A DNA stretch of 64,000 bases from Eucalyptus grandis (GCF_016545825.1 NC_052616.1:33284192-33348191), one strand, 5' to 3'. Positions 50,095-64,000 are shown, counted from the stretch's first letter. A program made the numbers and translations. The notes: generated by a model not told the origin, from the letters alone.

Positions 50095-51990
50095 AAATCA
50101 AGGATCTTTTTTAGTAAAGATTATCCTATTGGTTTGCAAGAAAACATGGCAAGAGAATTGAGTACCTATGCTTGGAAAGATTGGTAAATACCTAGGCATA
50201 CTGTCTGATTGGGGAGGCTCCAAAAAGGAGATGTTTGCCTAGATTCTGGGCATAGTGAATGCTAAGTTGGAAGGGTGGAAAGAGAATTTAATTTCCAAAG
50301 GCAGTAAAAAAATCCTAATTAAGACAGTAGCACAAGCACTCCTGCAGTATGCTATGTCAATATTTAAAATTCCTGTGTCTATTCATAAATCCATTGAACA
50401 GAAAATAACAAGATTCTGGTGGCAAACTAATTGTAGTAAGTCAGGAATCCACTGGAAGAAATGGGACATAATCAAATGCAGTAAGGAAATATGAGGGCTT
50501 GGCTTTCGAGACTTAATCGCTTTCAACAAAACTTTGTTGGGTAAACAGGCGTGGCGACTCCTCCAACGCCCATCCTCTCTGTGGAGCATAATCTTCAAAG
50601 GAATTTATTTACATTCTAAGGACTTCTGGCATGCATAAAAAGGAGCTAGATCATCTTGGGGTTGGCAAAGTTTGTTGATGGGCAGGGATTCAATATCAAA
50701 TCAACTACAATGGTCGGTTGGCGACGGGCAAATGATAAGAGTTAGAGAAGATAAATGGCTATCAAAAGGTATTATAGGGGGGCCTGCACTTAGAGGAGAA
50801 CCTATGAAGGTGGCATATTTCATTATTCCAGAACAAAGTATATGGAATGTTCCTCTACTTCACAACAGTTTTGACGACCAAACTATTGAGGAAATTCTTA
50901 CCATCCAAGTACACACCCAATCCACATCTGACCAACTCATATGGAAAGGGACGCAAACCGGTACTTATACAGTGAATAGTGGGTATAATTATATCAGACA
51001 TACATAAAAACAACAACATTCACAGCATAGCCTCCTCATCCTATCAAACCCCACGGAAAGTCTAGAGACAGCTATGGACCATGAAGATAGCCCCTAAAAT
51101 TCACATATTCATGTGGTCCTTATGCCATAATGCGTTGTCTACAAAGGAGAACCTTTATAATAGACGAATCATCCCATATCCGGTATGTAATTTATGCTAA
51201 GATCAACTCCCAGAAACAGCATAACATATTTTTCTATTATGCCCATGGATGCAAGGCATTTGGTCACACCCACAAGTCAAAATCAAGATACCACAACAAG
51301 GAGTGAATAGAATAGATGCCTAGCTTGCGGATCTGATAGGGAATAGAGACCTCTTACCTAATTTGGAGACTCTAGCATCCATCCTATGGCAGATTTGGAA
51401 GGCACGTAATCACTTTGTCTTCCAGAAGTAACGCCTAGATCCAGAGCAAGTGGTGGAGGTGGCTTTGGCAAACGCACGGATCACCTGCAGCTGCGATTGG
51501 CTGGTGTCGAAACCAAATGAAAACCTTACAAACCCATATCTAGTGTAGCGTCCACTGGAGCCTGGTGTAGTGAAAGTGAACATTGATGGGGTTTTTCCAA
51601 CGGCAAGCAACAAGGGCGCGGTAGCTTACATGTGCCGTCAGAAAACTCGTCAACGACTTCACCAGCGGCATCCAAGCTTCTTCGGTGCTGCAGGTGGAGG
51701 TACTAGCGCTAACCCTTACCCTCAAACATCTGCTGCAGAAAGGGAAAGAGTACAAGAACTTACTGCACGGAGTTCGATTGTCTGATACTTGTGGTTATCG
51801 TGCATAACCCCGCTTGACGCCGTGGGAGATTCGCGGTCTGTTTGCTTTGAGTGTGCGGTGTTGATCCCCGATTCTCCAACCTTTGGATTCAAAGATCGCA
51901 GAGAGAGGCCAATGTATCGCCGACTGGGCTGCTAAAGCCCATGGTCGCTACACCCTTCCCTCAAACTGGACTATTTCACCTCCCCATCCC
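50095..51990 (+). pseudogene. LINE B ORF2, 3' part: linker, zf-RVT and RNase H
   Basis: Continues copy A text almost line by line: LGKIGKYLGI then LSDWGGSKKEMF, LEGWKENLISKGSKKIL, QYAMSIFKIPVSIHKSIEQ, FWWQTN. Then WSVGDGQMIRVREDKWL and DQLIWKGTQTGTYTVNSGYN near 50700-51000. A zf-RVT region follows at about 51040-51260 (frames shifted), and an RNase H start VKVNIDGVFPTASNKGAVA near 51565. Several stops. The end before the tail (NYILF-like, then TTTTTGACC and the A tail) is shared with copy A. Confidence 0.8.
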
Positions 51991-52088
51991 TCTTAGATCT
52001 GTTATGTTCTGGCACCCTGGGTAAGGGTTGTCCTATTTTGCTAGTTTGAATATAAACTCTATTTTTGACCAAAAAAAAAAGAAGAAAG

Positions 52089-52101
52089 AAATTGACAAAG
52101 G
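52089..52101. repeat. right target-site duplication of LINE B
   Basis: AAATTGACAAAGG, identical to 39622-39634. Confidence 0.85.
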
Positions 52102-52657
52102 TTTCGACCCAACTTTTTTGATAAATGTACTTTATTTTTCTTGGTGCATAAATCCTTCCTATTTTCGGCTTGGATCCCTACAATGGTTAAATTGAATATT
52201 AGCTAAGTAATTTTTAATAGTGTGATTAAAAAAGACAAATAAATTTAACTAAATAATTTTTAGTAGTGCATTTTTAATTGTCTTTTCTCTCATGTATAAT
52301 GCTTACATATCTTATAGGTTACTTAAATTGAATACATTAAGAAAATCATATATTTTTCTAAAAATATATTATAGATAATAACGAGTCATTTCACTTCGCA
52401 AAAAATATCTTTACTTTGAAAAATGAAAGCAACAAGAAAAAGTTCGTTTTTTGCTGTTTAGAAATAAAGTCCACTTTATTTATAATGAAACTGATATATA
52501 TATTATATTGGCCGGTTTGATAATGAAAATGATTTCCTATAAGTGAGTTCTAGCTCCCCGAAAAAAAAGATTTACTATAAATGAATCTATACTGTTCTAA
52601 GTAAATTATCCCACCAGCCAAACAGACCCGCAAACAAGAAGAGTTTCGCCAAAAACG
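52102..52657. other. AT-rich DNA upstream of the eL32 promoter
   Basis: I see nothing coding. The LINE B 3' end lies about 580 bases upstream of the eL32 TATA box. Confidence 0.5.
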
Positions 52658-52982
52658 AAACCCTAGCAGTGACTCCGAGCGCCTATATATAACCTCTATC
52701 TTCCACCTTCCTCGTCCACTCCTCACCTCGTCGGCCTCCTCAAACCCTAACTCTGTCGCCGTAATCTCTCTCTCTCTCTCTCTCTCTGTGGAGCACCATA
52801 GCTAGATTCTGTGTAATGGGTTTGCTTGATGGTGTTGATGTTTTTGGCCTTTAGGAGCGCTCTGTCGCTTGATCGAAGTCGCTGTAGTGAATTATATGCG
52901 TGTGTGAAGATGGGTTTGTTCTGGTCTATATGTTAATGGTGATTCTGACATGGGTTTTGTTTTTCGTCGACGGATGAAGCAG
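52658..52982 (+). promoter_or_regulatory. eL32 promoter and 5' UTR with probable intron
   Basis: Two telo-box motifs (AAACCCTAG at 52658, AAACCCTAA at 52742) surround a TATA box (TATATATAA, 52684-52692). Telo-boxes are typical of plant ribosomal-protein promoters and link expression to cell growth. A (TC)n tract lies at 52765-52787. A donor (GCC|GTAATC at 52761) and an acceptor (AAGCAG at 52977-52982) suggest a 5' UTR intron of about 220 bases ending 14 bases before the start codon. Confidence 0.65.
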
Positions 52983-52996
52983 GTGGGAGGGCGAAA

Positions 52997-55314
<2,318 letters not shown>

Positions 55315-55435
55315 ATTTAGAGTCTCGATTGTGTTGGAATTATCCAGAAGGAGAACGATCAATTTGTTTTGCGGCTTTTGCCTTGGTTCTCCGCTAGACT
55401 GCAGAGTAATTTTTGTTCTTTTTACATGTAACAAT

Positions 55436-55556
55436 GTACCTGGATAATGGGTTCCTAATTGAGTGCCATTGCTATAAGTATGGCTTTCTTGAAGATCAAG
55501 TTGCAGGAGTTGTATAGGGATGAATGTGTAAAGCTGATGATTTATTATTTCTTCAT
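55436..55556 (+). repeat. eL32 3' UTR segment duplicated at 59843-59956
   Basis: Shares with the distant copy CCGGATAA/CTGGATAA, TTCCTAATnGAnTGCCATTGCTAT, AGTATGGCTTTnTTGAAnATCAA and CATTTATT-type ends. This is the likely 3' UTR of eL32. Confidence 0.75.
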
Positions 55557-55929
55557 TTGTGCGTGCGGCTCTAATGCAAAGCAGATGAATTCAACAAGTG
55601 GGAAAATGCCGTCATTTGGTCGTTCTTGAGAGAAGTCGCCTTATTCCGGGTTAAGCATTTTCTGTCATGTCGGATCCTCAAGCAACGGTATAAGCCTTTT
55701 TTTTAACCGTGACCTTGTCATTCTGTGAAGTCTTCAATTTTTGGTGATTGCTGGTCCTCTCCCCAGAAATAGTGTGCATGATCAATTTCAGTTGGATAAT
55801 GTCCTTTGGTTACAAAACCAATGCTTTTGATTGCATGATTGTCATTGATCATGGGGAAGCAGCGGTTTCAACTAATCAAGAAACGCAGAACTACTTGTGA
55901 ATGATCATCATTCATGAGCATTATTTCTT

Positions 55930-58760
55930 CAGGCAACTCAGCACAACCATGCAAAGGCAACTCCAGGATGGTCGATGCGTAGTCCAGTTTCGCAACAGTC
56001 AGCTCTTCTCTGCTCAATATATTCGCCTCTAGGATGTCTCCAACCGCATGAGGAAATGAATTACTCGACCCAGCGATTCAAGTGTTCTTCCACCACGTCG
56101 TCCAGGGGCTCTTTCCCCTGAAAATTTCCATGAGCAAGATTCAATAGTTGTACACATTGCCTTGCCTCTTGTGGAAACAAATCGGCCCGAACCAAACTCT
56201 CCACTTGAAACATAAGCTGTCATGGTTCGCCATCTAATAGGACATTGCTTGGTCTCAAATCACAGTGAACAATGGGAGTCGAATACCCCTCATGCAGATA
56301 TTCGGGTCCAGACGCAACATCCATTAGGATATTGAGTATCTAAGGGATGTCTAAGTGGTACTTGTGTCAGTGTATCCAGTTCCAGAGGCTTCCATTTGGC
56401 ATGTACTCCAGGATCAATGCTCTGAAATCGAGGTTACAACAGCTGGCTCCAGATCTTCACGAGATTACGGTGGCGAATGTCCTCAGAACCTCACATTCTG
56501 CTTTGAAACTCTCCTACTTTCAAATCAAAGACCTTCACAGTGATGGTTGGGCCATCCAACAAGTTGCTTGGACTAAGACCATTTGTCGCCTGTAGAACTT
56601 CGTAGTAGCTTATCTTCTCGTTGTGAGGGTAATCGAAGCGTCCTCTGTTGAAAGCTTTCAATTTCTCCTTGCCAAAACAAACAAAATGCCTAAAGCAAGT
56701 ATTGCTGCCAAAACACAAGGCAGAAGAGTTCTTAGCAGACGTGATTTTGTAGTCTGATCTATGGATGGCAGTGACAGAGCACGGAGGAACTTGAGGACGA
56801 GGGTCGCCACAAAGAGCTTCATTTCCTAGGAATGATTGAGCCGGAAAGTTTGTGAAAGGGCCACGTGAAGGAATCTCCCCAGATAAATGGTTGAAAAAGA
56901 GGCTCAGGTATTTGAGGTATGACCAACGACTTGGGGCTTGGCCCGGTCAGCTTATCACTTTGATAAATTTAGAGACTCCAAGCTCACCAGCTTTCCGAAT
57001 GATTCTGGAATATCACCTCGAAACATGTTTTATGATAAAGAGAGGTTCAACATTTTTTGAAGGTTGTCAATGGAGCTACGTATTTCGCCCAACAGTTGGT
57101 TTCCTGATAAATCTACGACGGTCATTGCCTTCAGATTTCCTACTCCAAGGGAAAGATCGTGGCTCATAAAATTTCTGGACATATTTAAACATCATTATGT
57201 TATTTAGACTCCATGAGGAATCGGATATAGTGCTCGTGAACTGGTAAGAGCCCAAGTGGAGTTCTTTTAAAGAAGTAAGGTTACCGATGCACAAAGGTAT
57301 TGATCCATTGAGCTCGTTGCTGCTCAAAGATAAGAAAGCCAAGCTCGGGATGTTACAGATGTCTTCAGGAACCGGTCCTTGCAGCTTGTTGCCCTGATGA
57401 TACAAGCCTTGAACTTTCCCTGTCCCTACGATCATTGTGGGAATAGGGCTGTCAACTCATTATCTCCGACATTGAAGAGGGAAGCCACTTAAATTGCCGA
57501 CCTCACTAGGAATGCCACCAATGAGCTTGGAATTCCCCATGGAAAGCCACTCCAGATTATTAGAGAGATTCCCTATCGATGAAGGAAGGAAAGCGTCCAG
57601 CTTGTTCTCCTGTAGATTGATCCTTCTCAAACATCTGCAATTACCTAAAGCGGTGATTATGCTTAATCTATCACTTGACGGTTCACTGGTCAAATTATTC
57701 CCCGCCAGACTTAACCATTGAATGTACTTCAATTTGCCGAGTGAGGAAAGAATAGAGCCAGAGAATGAGTCCTGGGGCAGGTCTAGCGAGTTTAGTTGGG
57801 AACAGTTGGAGAGAGAGCTCGGGAATGGGCCTGGTAATTCGTTCATGCAGAGGAAAAGTTGCGTAAGATTTGGAATAGAGAAGCCGATGCTCGATGGCAA
57901 AGTACCAATGAGAAGATCCAAAGTCATTGTGCTCACTTGAATCATCGATATGCTGAAGACCGCCAGCAGGATGGGCCCGGACAAGCTATTCTTTGTTTGG
58001 CCCAGGACCTGCGAGTTTTGCAGGTTCCCAATATCCAGCAGTATTTCCCTGAAAGTTTAAATAAAAGAGGAAAAATCACGGAATTCATTAACTAACATTG
58101 TTGAAGTTGAAGATAACTTAGTATCTGCAAGTTGGCTTGACTGGTGATGCTGATAGGACAAATGCAAGGGGATTTCCAGACTATTGATGGGTTGAATTGC
58201 AACTTCAAGACTTGAAGCTAGAGCAAGCAACACTATATTAAATCTTAAAAATAGTTGTTTGTTAGGAGACACGCCAATCAAAGTGTTCACACCTAGATGT
58301 AACCCCTTAAGCATAGTCAAGTTCCCTAGCTCTCTAGGTATGGTTCCTGAAAAATTATTCATTAAAAGGACAGAAGCTGAAGCTGCTCGCATTCAGACAA
58401 AATGGATGGTATCTCTCCACTGAACTGATTTCAGACAAGTACAGTCCTAGTAAGTTTGAAAGATTCCCACAAATGTTCCAGGGAATGTCACCAGATAAGC
58501 GGTTGTAGCCAAGATCGATGTCCAAAAGTAATCACTGAAAATGGAGGACGGCATCACACCTGAGAGCTGATTGTCACTGAGGTCGATTGCCTTTCAGCAT
58601 GGGGATGTTGAAAATCAGTGGCTGGATTGTGCCTGCGAGCTGGTTTTTGCTGATATCAAGCTTCTGCAGTGTGGACACATTGCAAATGGACTCCAGAGAA
58701 GCCATTAACGTTCAAGAACAGGTACTTGAGCTGCAGCAGGCAAGCCACGGTGGGATCATT
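55930..58760 (-). pseudogene. LRR receptor-like kinase (subfamily XII type), degenerate
   Basis: Reading on the minus strand. Leucine-rich repeats occur from about 58740 to 57080 (NNFSGTIPRELGNLTMLKGL, GTLPSSIGFSIPNLTQLFL, NKLQGPVPEDICNIPSLAFL, NELNGSIPLCIGNLTSLKEL). A membrane-proximal segment and kinase start lie near 56720-56500 (ISYYEVLQATNGLSPSNLLDG, VKVFDLK). Kinase pieces extend to about 55930 (NGSLW-like, YLHEG, VHCDLRPSNVLLDG near 56250-56330). Order and spacing fit LRR-XII kinases (EFR/Xa21-like), many of which recognise microbial patterns. At least six frame changes and stops run from the N-terminal repeats through the kinase, the glycine-rich loop is lost and no full frame remains. 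It is a dead copy. Confidence 0.85.
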
Positions 58761-59086
58761 GGTGATGTAATAGGCTTAATTAATATCAATGTAATAGGCC
58801 TTGGGACTTTTTTGGTATCTTTCCTGATTAAAGAGTACGTCATGCAATTAGTCTCATATTCCATGATGAAACACTCTGCATTGAAATCTTCATCTAGCAG
58901 AAATCTCTAGTGCATGGCCTCTACACTTTCAATTAAAAGGAAACTATGATGTTTATTTAGAATTTTAAAATGTGCCCTCCAATACTAAAGACCAACTCTG
59001 ATGCAATAAAAGTGATAGGAATGCTCACTGTATCACATGTCATGCGAGACTACTCAAGATATCGATATGAATTAGCCTTCCGATAA

Positions 59087-59388
59087 TCAAGGACATGGAT
59101 ATCTGGGTAATGCTTTTACCAAGACAATTGTCTCCCCAAACACAAATTCAATTGTGACAGTAGATGGTGGGCCAAAGTGCTCACTCCCAAATACAAATCC
59201 AAGTTCCTCCTCCTCATTATCGTCGGTCAAGAATCTTGCATCAGCTAGGAAGTCGGTGTCTTCAAATTCCAAACTAATGACCACATTACTTATCCCAAAA
59301 CCTAAATCATCCAATATAAATTCAGCACCCTCCAAGCCAACCATATCTAAAGTTTCCTCACGCTCATCAACTAATTCATTATTTACTT
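59087..59388 (-). CDS. acidic open frame of unknown identity
   Basis: A frame open from about 59388, with an ATG at 59344, gives 85 aa: MVGLEGAEFILDDLGFGIS, then a strongly acidic stretch DNEEEELGFVFGSEHFG and a hydrophobic end. The composition looks protein-like, not like random A/T DNA, and may be a fragment of an older gene or transposon. I do not recognise it, and no partner exons were found. Confidence 0.2.
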
Positions 59389-59842
59389 ATGTTTAATGCA
59401 AAAATAAAATAAAAAATGAGCACTTGCAGTGGCAATTAACTGAAAACTCAAACCCAAAACAGTCTTAAGATTAGTTGATGCCCATACTCAATGTATAGAT
59501 GAGGCACAAAGACAACCATTTGAAGATTCCTTTCAATAGGCCGTTTCTACTTTAAAATTGCATGGAAGAGGCACGAGACGAGCTTCAAGAACGTGCACAA
59601 ATGCTTGACTTACGCAAATTATGCTGATGTTGATTTGAGATCAAGCAAATTCTCGCTTATGTAAATTTGAACAGTAAAAAGAAAGGCTCTCTTTTTTCGT
59701 TGCCCAATCTGTACAACTCTTTGTTTACATAAGTCATCTCCATCAGTGCTGATGGATAGTTAAAAATTTGGGAAATTTAAATAATTATTTAGATCGACAA
59801 TAATAAAGATGGCTTGTTTGAGGGAAAAAAAGAGAGATTAAT

Positions 59843-59956
59843 GTGTCCGGATAACAGTTTCCTAATCGAATGCCATTGCTATGAGTATGGCTTTATTGAA
59901 AATCAAATCACATGAGTTGCAGTTAGGCATGCATGTGTAAAAATGATCATTTATTT
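59843..59956 (+). repeat. diverged duplicate of the eL32 3' UTR
   Basis: About 115 bases similar to 55436-55556, in the same orientation, 4.4 kb downstream. No eL32 coding sequence accompanies it. The copia LTR begins at the next base, so the element inserted within or at the edge of this duplicate. Confidence 0.7.
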
Positions 59957-60707
59957 TGTAGGGATATAATACGCGAAAACGACGGATCTTGCAAATTACG
60001 TCAACGAAATTGCGCTGAGAAATAAACGAGAAAATCGGACATCAGAAATTTACGTGATTCGGTCCAGTATCGGTACCTACATCCACGGGGAGCCAAAGAA
60101 GCAAATAATCCACTAAAATCGAGAGAATCAAAGTTTACAATCACTCAATCGCTCAAGTGTTTCCCGCACCTAGATTTAATCCCAAACCCAAAGTGTATAA
60201 ATAACAACTCGCTTGGGTATAAACTCATGGCACAAAAATACCGCGCAACAAAACTCTCTACGTACGGCTTCGCGAGCCTTCAAGATCTTGGGATCTTCTT
60301 CAAGCGGCGTGGACGTGCGCGGCTTCTCACGTACGTAGGGTTTCTTTCGCAGCTCCTTCGGCGGCTTATCTTTCACCTGCAAAAGAATTCTGTTTATATA
60401 TGTTTACGTGTGTGACCTTGGGCCCACCACTAAATTTCCTATTTTGGCTTCACAGAATGGTGCTGAGAGTCTTCTTTCTTCGGACGTGAGTTTGTTGACT
60501 TTTGAGCCCCACCTGGATAAGAAGAATTCGGCCATCCTTGAAAAACAGATTCTCTCGGAGACTTCGGCATAGACGTCCAAAGAAGAAATACTTCTTCTTC
60601 CTTTTTTCATCTTTATCCGAGTTGAAATCTACTTGGGAAAAACTTTATTAACAAATTCGGTTTAACAAAACGTTATCCGAATTCAAACTTGAGTAGTTAA
60701 TTTAACA
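59957..60707 (-). repeat. 3' LTR of the copia element
   Basis: In element orientation it begins TGTTAAATTAACTAC, following a purine-rich tract GCCAAAGTGAAGAA, and ends CCCTACA. This makes about 751 bases with TG...CA termini. The boundary call rests on terminal dinucleotides and the purine tract, as the partner LTR is not in view. Confidence 0.65.
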
Positions 60708-60788
60708 ATTCTTCACTTTGGCTCGATGTTTGAAGCCAAGTTATAGTGCTCATCATCCATGCTGCTCTCCCAACGCCCCGACGGGCGC

Positions 60789-63700
60789 TCACTCTTCACA
60801 GACGCCAATAGAGCTCAAGCATAGCTTGAGCTTCGTCACAGGAACAAACTTAGTCATCATGTCTGCCGGGTTATCTGTTGTAGCAATCTTTTTAACAGTA
60901 ACAATACCCTTAGCTAAGACATGTCGGATGAAGTGGTACCTGACGTTGATATGTTTCGTTCGCTCGTGATAAACTTGATTATACGCCAAATATATCGCAC
61001 CTTGATTATCACACTGTATATCCACACTTTTTTGTTCTAACCCAAAGTCCAAAAACAAACTTTGAAACCATATCACCTCCTTCGCTACAAAGGTTAGTGC
61101 CATGTACTCTACCTCAGTCGAAGATAAGACAATGTGATCTTGTAAGGATGCTTTCCAACTAATTGCACCACCCGCTAGCGTAAACACGTACCCTCCTAAA
61201 GACCTGCAATCATCCAAGTCACCGGCGTGATCCGAATCCACAAAACCAGTGGTCTCACTGCCATTGCTGTCCCTCCGGTATACTATACCCACGTCTGTTG
61301 TCCCCTTCAAATATCTGAGGATCCGGATCCACTTTACAGCTTTCCAATGAGCTTTACCAGGACGCTTCTAACCACGCTCACAGCTTGTGAAATATCAGGC
61401 CTAGTGCACACCATATCATACATAATACTACCCATGGCACTAGAATAAGGAACACGGGACATATGCTCCTCATCCTCCTCAGTCTGCGGTGATAATTTAT
61501 CTGAAAGTTTAAAGTGCTTTGCTAAAGGTGTACTTACAGATTTTGTCGACTGCATGTTAAAACATGTCACGATCTTCTCAATATATTTCTTTTGAGACAG
61601 ACGTAAAACTCCTGTAGTTTTGTCACGCAAAATCTCCATACCCAAAATTTTCTTTGCTACACCTAAATCTTTCATCTCAAATTCAGCATTTAACTGCCTC
61701 TTCAGCACATCAATATCAGACATATCCTTAGCTACTATCAGCATATCATTAACATATAAAAGTAGATAAATCAAAGAATCATTCTCTAATCTCCTATAGT
61801 TTGACTTTTTGAATAGTCTTGACTAGCCATGAAAGTATCAAAACGTTTATACCACTGTCTAGGAGATTGTTTCAGCCCATACAAAGATTTCTTTAACAAG
61901 CAAACATGATCTTCCTTACTCGGAATAGCAAATCCCTCCGGTTGCCTCATGTAAATCTGTTCTTCTAACTCACCGTGAAGAAACGCAGTTTTCACATCTA
62001 GCTGCTCTAACTCGAGATCCTGCGAAACAACTAAGGCAAGTAAAACACGAATAGAAGTATGTCTTACCACATGAGAGAACACCTCATTGTAGTCAATGCT
62101 CTCACGCTGTGTATATCATTTCGCCACAAGTCTCGCCTTATACCTCGCTGCCTCAACACCGGGAATGCCCTCTTTCCGTTTGAAGACCCAGTTACTTCCG
62201 ACAATCTTTTGGCTCTTGGGTACTTTGACCAGCTCCCATGTCTGATTTCGATGGAGTGATTCCATCTCTTCACTCATAGTCCCTAGCCACTGCGATGACT
62301 CCGAACTAGCCATTGCCTCAGAGTAAGACGAAGGCTCATCTGTCTCCACCTCATCACCTACAATCATTGCATAAGTAATATCTGTATAACCATAATGTAC
62401 CGGTGGTTTAATTTGCCTCCTCTCTCTATCTGTGGCTATAGTCTGCTGCGGCTTTGCTGGTTGTTCACTATCACCGACTTCAGGAATTGTGGCTTCATCT
62501 GCAGTCTCAACTTCTGTTACCTTCGAGGTGAGTCTCCACCTAAAGCTTCACCTCACTTATGACACCATGATCTGTCTTCTCTACTGGTTATGTCTCAGAA
62601 CTCCTCTGTTGAAGCATTGCAGTCTCGTCGAAGATCACATCTCTGCTGATTAGAAAACCGGGTGATCTGGGATCAGTACACCACAGCCGGTAGCCTTTCA
62701 CCCCTGGTGCATAACCTAGAAATATGCACTTCTTTGCCCTCGGCTCAAGCTTACCATCACTCGCATGAGCATACGCAAGATATCCGAATATTCGTAATTC
62801 GGAATAATCAACAGGTTTCCCCGACCATACTTCCTCAGGAGTCTTCCACTCGATAGCAGACGATGGAGATCGATTTACCAAGTAACATGACATGTTCATT
62901 GCTTTAGCCCAAAATTCCTTGCCAAGTCCTGCATGCGAAAGCATGCATCGAGCTCGCTCAAGCAAGATTTTGTTCTTTCATTTTGCCACGCCATTCTGCT
63001 GTAGTGTCTCAGGTACTGTGCGGTGTCTTACAATACATTCTTTCTCGCAGAACTCGGTAAAATCTTTACCACATAACTCTATGCCATTATCGGTTCTCAG
63101 GCACTTGATCTGCTTATCTGACTGCTTCTCAATCAATGCCTTAAATTTCTTGAATCGATCAAACACTTCAAATTTGTGCTTCAGAAAGTATACCATACAT
63201 TCCTCGAATAATCGTCGATAAAAGTCAGCATATATCGGGCACCTCCTTTTGAAGGAACCGAAGACGGGCCCCAGACGTCTGAATGAATATATTCAACAGG
63301 TCGTTTGGTTGAATGAATAGCTGTTGTAAACTTAACTCGGTGTTGCTTCCCATAGATGCAGTGCTTACATAAGTCCAGCTTCTCTGTTTTCTGACCACTC
63401 AACAACTCCTTTCACTTAGCATTGTCATACCTGCCTCACTCATGTGCCCCAAACGCATATGCCATAACTGAGTCAAGTTAGAGTTTGACTCACCTGATAA
63501 AATAGCAGCACTTCCAGTCACGGTCTCTCCCAGTAGATAATAGAGAGTATTCACTTTCTTCCCTTTCATCCCTGTCATAGCACCTCAAGAGATCTTTAGT
63601 ACTCCACCTTCAGCGGTGTACCTACACCCGATATCATCGAGTGTCCCCAGAGAAATAAGGTTCTTCTTGAGCTCCGGTACATGCCTCACATCTGTCAATG

Positions 63701-64000
63701 TGCGAACCACCCCATCGTGCATCCGGATCCGAATTGTCCCTATCCCCATAGCCTTACAGACTGCATTATTCTCCAAAAGAACCCTACCACCATCTGCAGC
63801 TTGGTAAGTAGTAAACCAGTTCTTATGAGGCGTCATGTGATAAGAACACCCCGAATCTAGCACCCATTTGTCTCCTGACGAAGTATCAGTCACACATAAA
63901 ACAGCTTCTGCATCCCTATTGCTCCCCTCAACAACATTTGCCACACTGCTTGTAGCATTTTGCTTATCAACCTTATTTCTTCGCTTTGGACAATCTCTCC
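60789..64000 (-). pseudogene. copia gag-pol polyprotein (partial, degenerate)
   Basis: From the window edge inward: the end of a gag zinc knuckle (RDCPKRRNK); protease with [13 protein letters not shown] near 63860 (the usual catalytic DSG motif); gag-pre-integrase KLDLCKHCIYGKQHRVKF; integrase core (YIHSDVWGPSSVPSKGG, TFIDDYSR, LRTDNGIELC); reverse transcriptase (QLDVKTAFLHGELEEQIYM, SLYGLKQSPRQWYKRFD); RNase H (GFVDSDHAGDLDDCRS, LSSTEVEYMAL, HINVRYHFIR), ending near GVCEE at 60789. The reverse transcriptase box reads YVND, not YVDD (codon 61748-61750), which should abolish activity. Frame breaks lie near 61320, 61780, 62115, 62590, 62980 and 63400. Only relics of the enzymes would be made. 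Confidence 0.87.

Larger units (their letters stand above)
39635..52088 (+). mobile_element. full-length LINE, copy B, split by a 6.5-kb insertion
   Basis: Same family as copy A. ORF1, endonuclease, reverse transcriptase, zf-RVT and RNase H can be aligned throughout. It is bounded by a perfect 13-bp target-site duplication and ends in an A-rich tail (52070-52088). Removing the nested insertion (43556-50089) and one copy of TGAAT leaves about 5.9 kb, against 5.85 kb for copy A. ORF frames carry more stops than in copy A, so this is probably an older or faster-decayed copy. Confidence 0.9.
59957..64000 (-). mobile_element. Ty1/copia LTR retrotransposon, 3' portion (continues past window)
   Basis: Minus-strand element in copia order: protease, integrase, reverse transcriptase, RNase H, 3' LTR. 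The 3' LTR is 59957-60707; the 5' LTR and most of gag lie beyond base 64000. Domains are readable but interrupted by frameshifts and stops. The bases just outside the LTR are TATTT (59952-59956), which should recur outside the 5' LTR if the element is complete. Confidence 0.88.

Noticed and set aside
56029..58392. Separate small genes on either strand in 56-58.4 kb
   Set aside because: Minus-strand pieces join into one decayed LRR receptor kinase; plus-strand frames are its antisense.

Overview
This is a nuclear DNA window from a flowering plant, almost certainly a woody eudicot. The evidence is GT-AG introns, plant-type gene families (P-class PPR, SCP1-like phosphatase, LRR receptor kinase, eL32 with telo-box promoter) and a dense load of plant transposons. 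A Myrtaceae-like genome is my guess from the style of the repeats; the sequence does not prove it. Only three host genes look real or nearly real: a PPR protein (18.3-20.3 kb, +), an SSP4-like CTD phosphatase (26.6-34.3 kb, -, with a frameshift) and ribosomal protein eL32 (52.7-55.6 kb, +).

Layout. 0.15-0.87 kb is a MITE and 0.96-1.25 kb a degenerate satellite. 4.1-8.1 kb is a Mutator-like element (MULE) with long CT-rich terminal inverted repeats and a decayed FAR1-type transposase; a 5'-truncated LINE tail sits inside it. 8.4-11.25 kb is non-coding and holds an AAT microsatellite and an 18-bp minisatellite. 11.26-17.12 kb is full-length LINE copy A, bounded by a 13-bp target-site duplication (TSD). 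The PPR gene follows. 20.3-26.6 kb has no convincing gene. The phosphatase gene occupies 26.6-34.3 kb on the minus strand in six coding exons plus a 5' UTR intron. 34.6-39.6 kb is AT-rich with repeat fragments. 39.6-52.1 kb is LINE copy B, again with a 13-bp TSD, split at 43,555 by a 6.5-kb non-coding insertion that has its own short candidate TSD. 52.6-55.6 kb is the eL32 gene; its first coding intron carries four box C/D snoRNA candidates, three of them tandem copies of one family. 55.9-58.8 kb is a dead LRR receptor kinase (-). 59.96 kb to the window end is the 3' part of a minus-strand Ty1/copia element, whose LTR inserted into a duplicated piece of the eL32 3' UTR.

Most worth following up: the intronic snoRNA cluster in eL32 (terminal stems that covary between copies; one predicted to pair with the conserved 18S UGGUGGUGCAUG segment); the two LINE copies with matching boundaries, an ATGA stop-start junction between ORF1 and ORF2 kept in both, and one nested insertion that can be removed cleanly; and the frameshift in the phosphatase domain of the SSP4-like gene.
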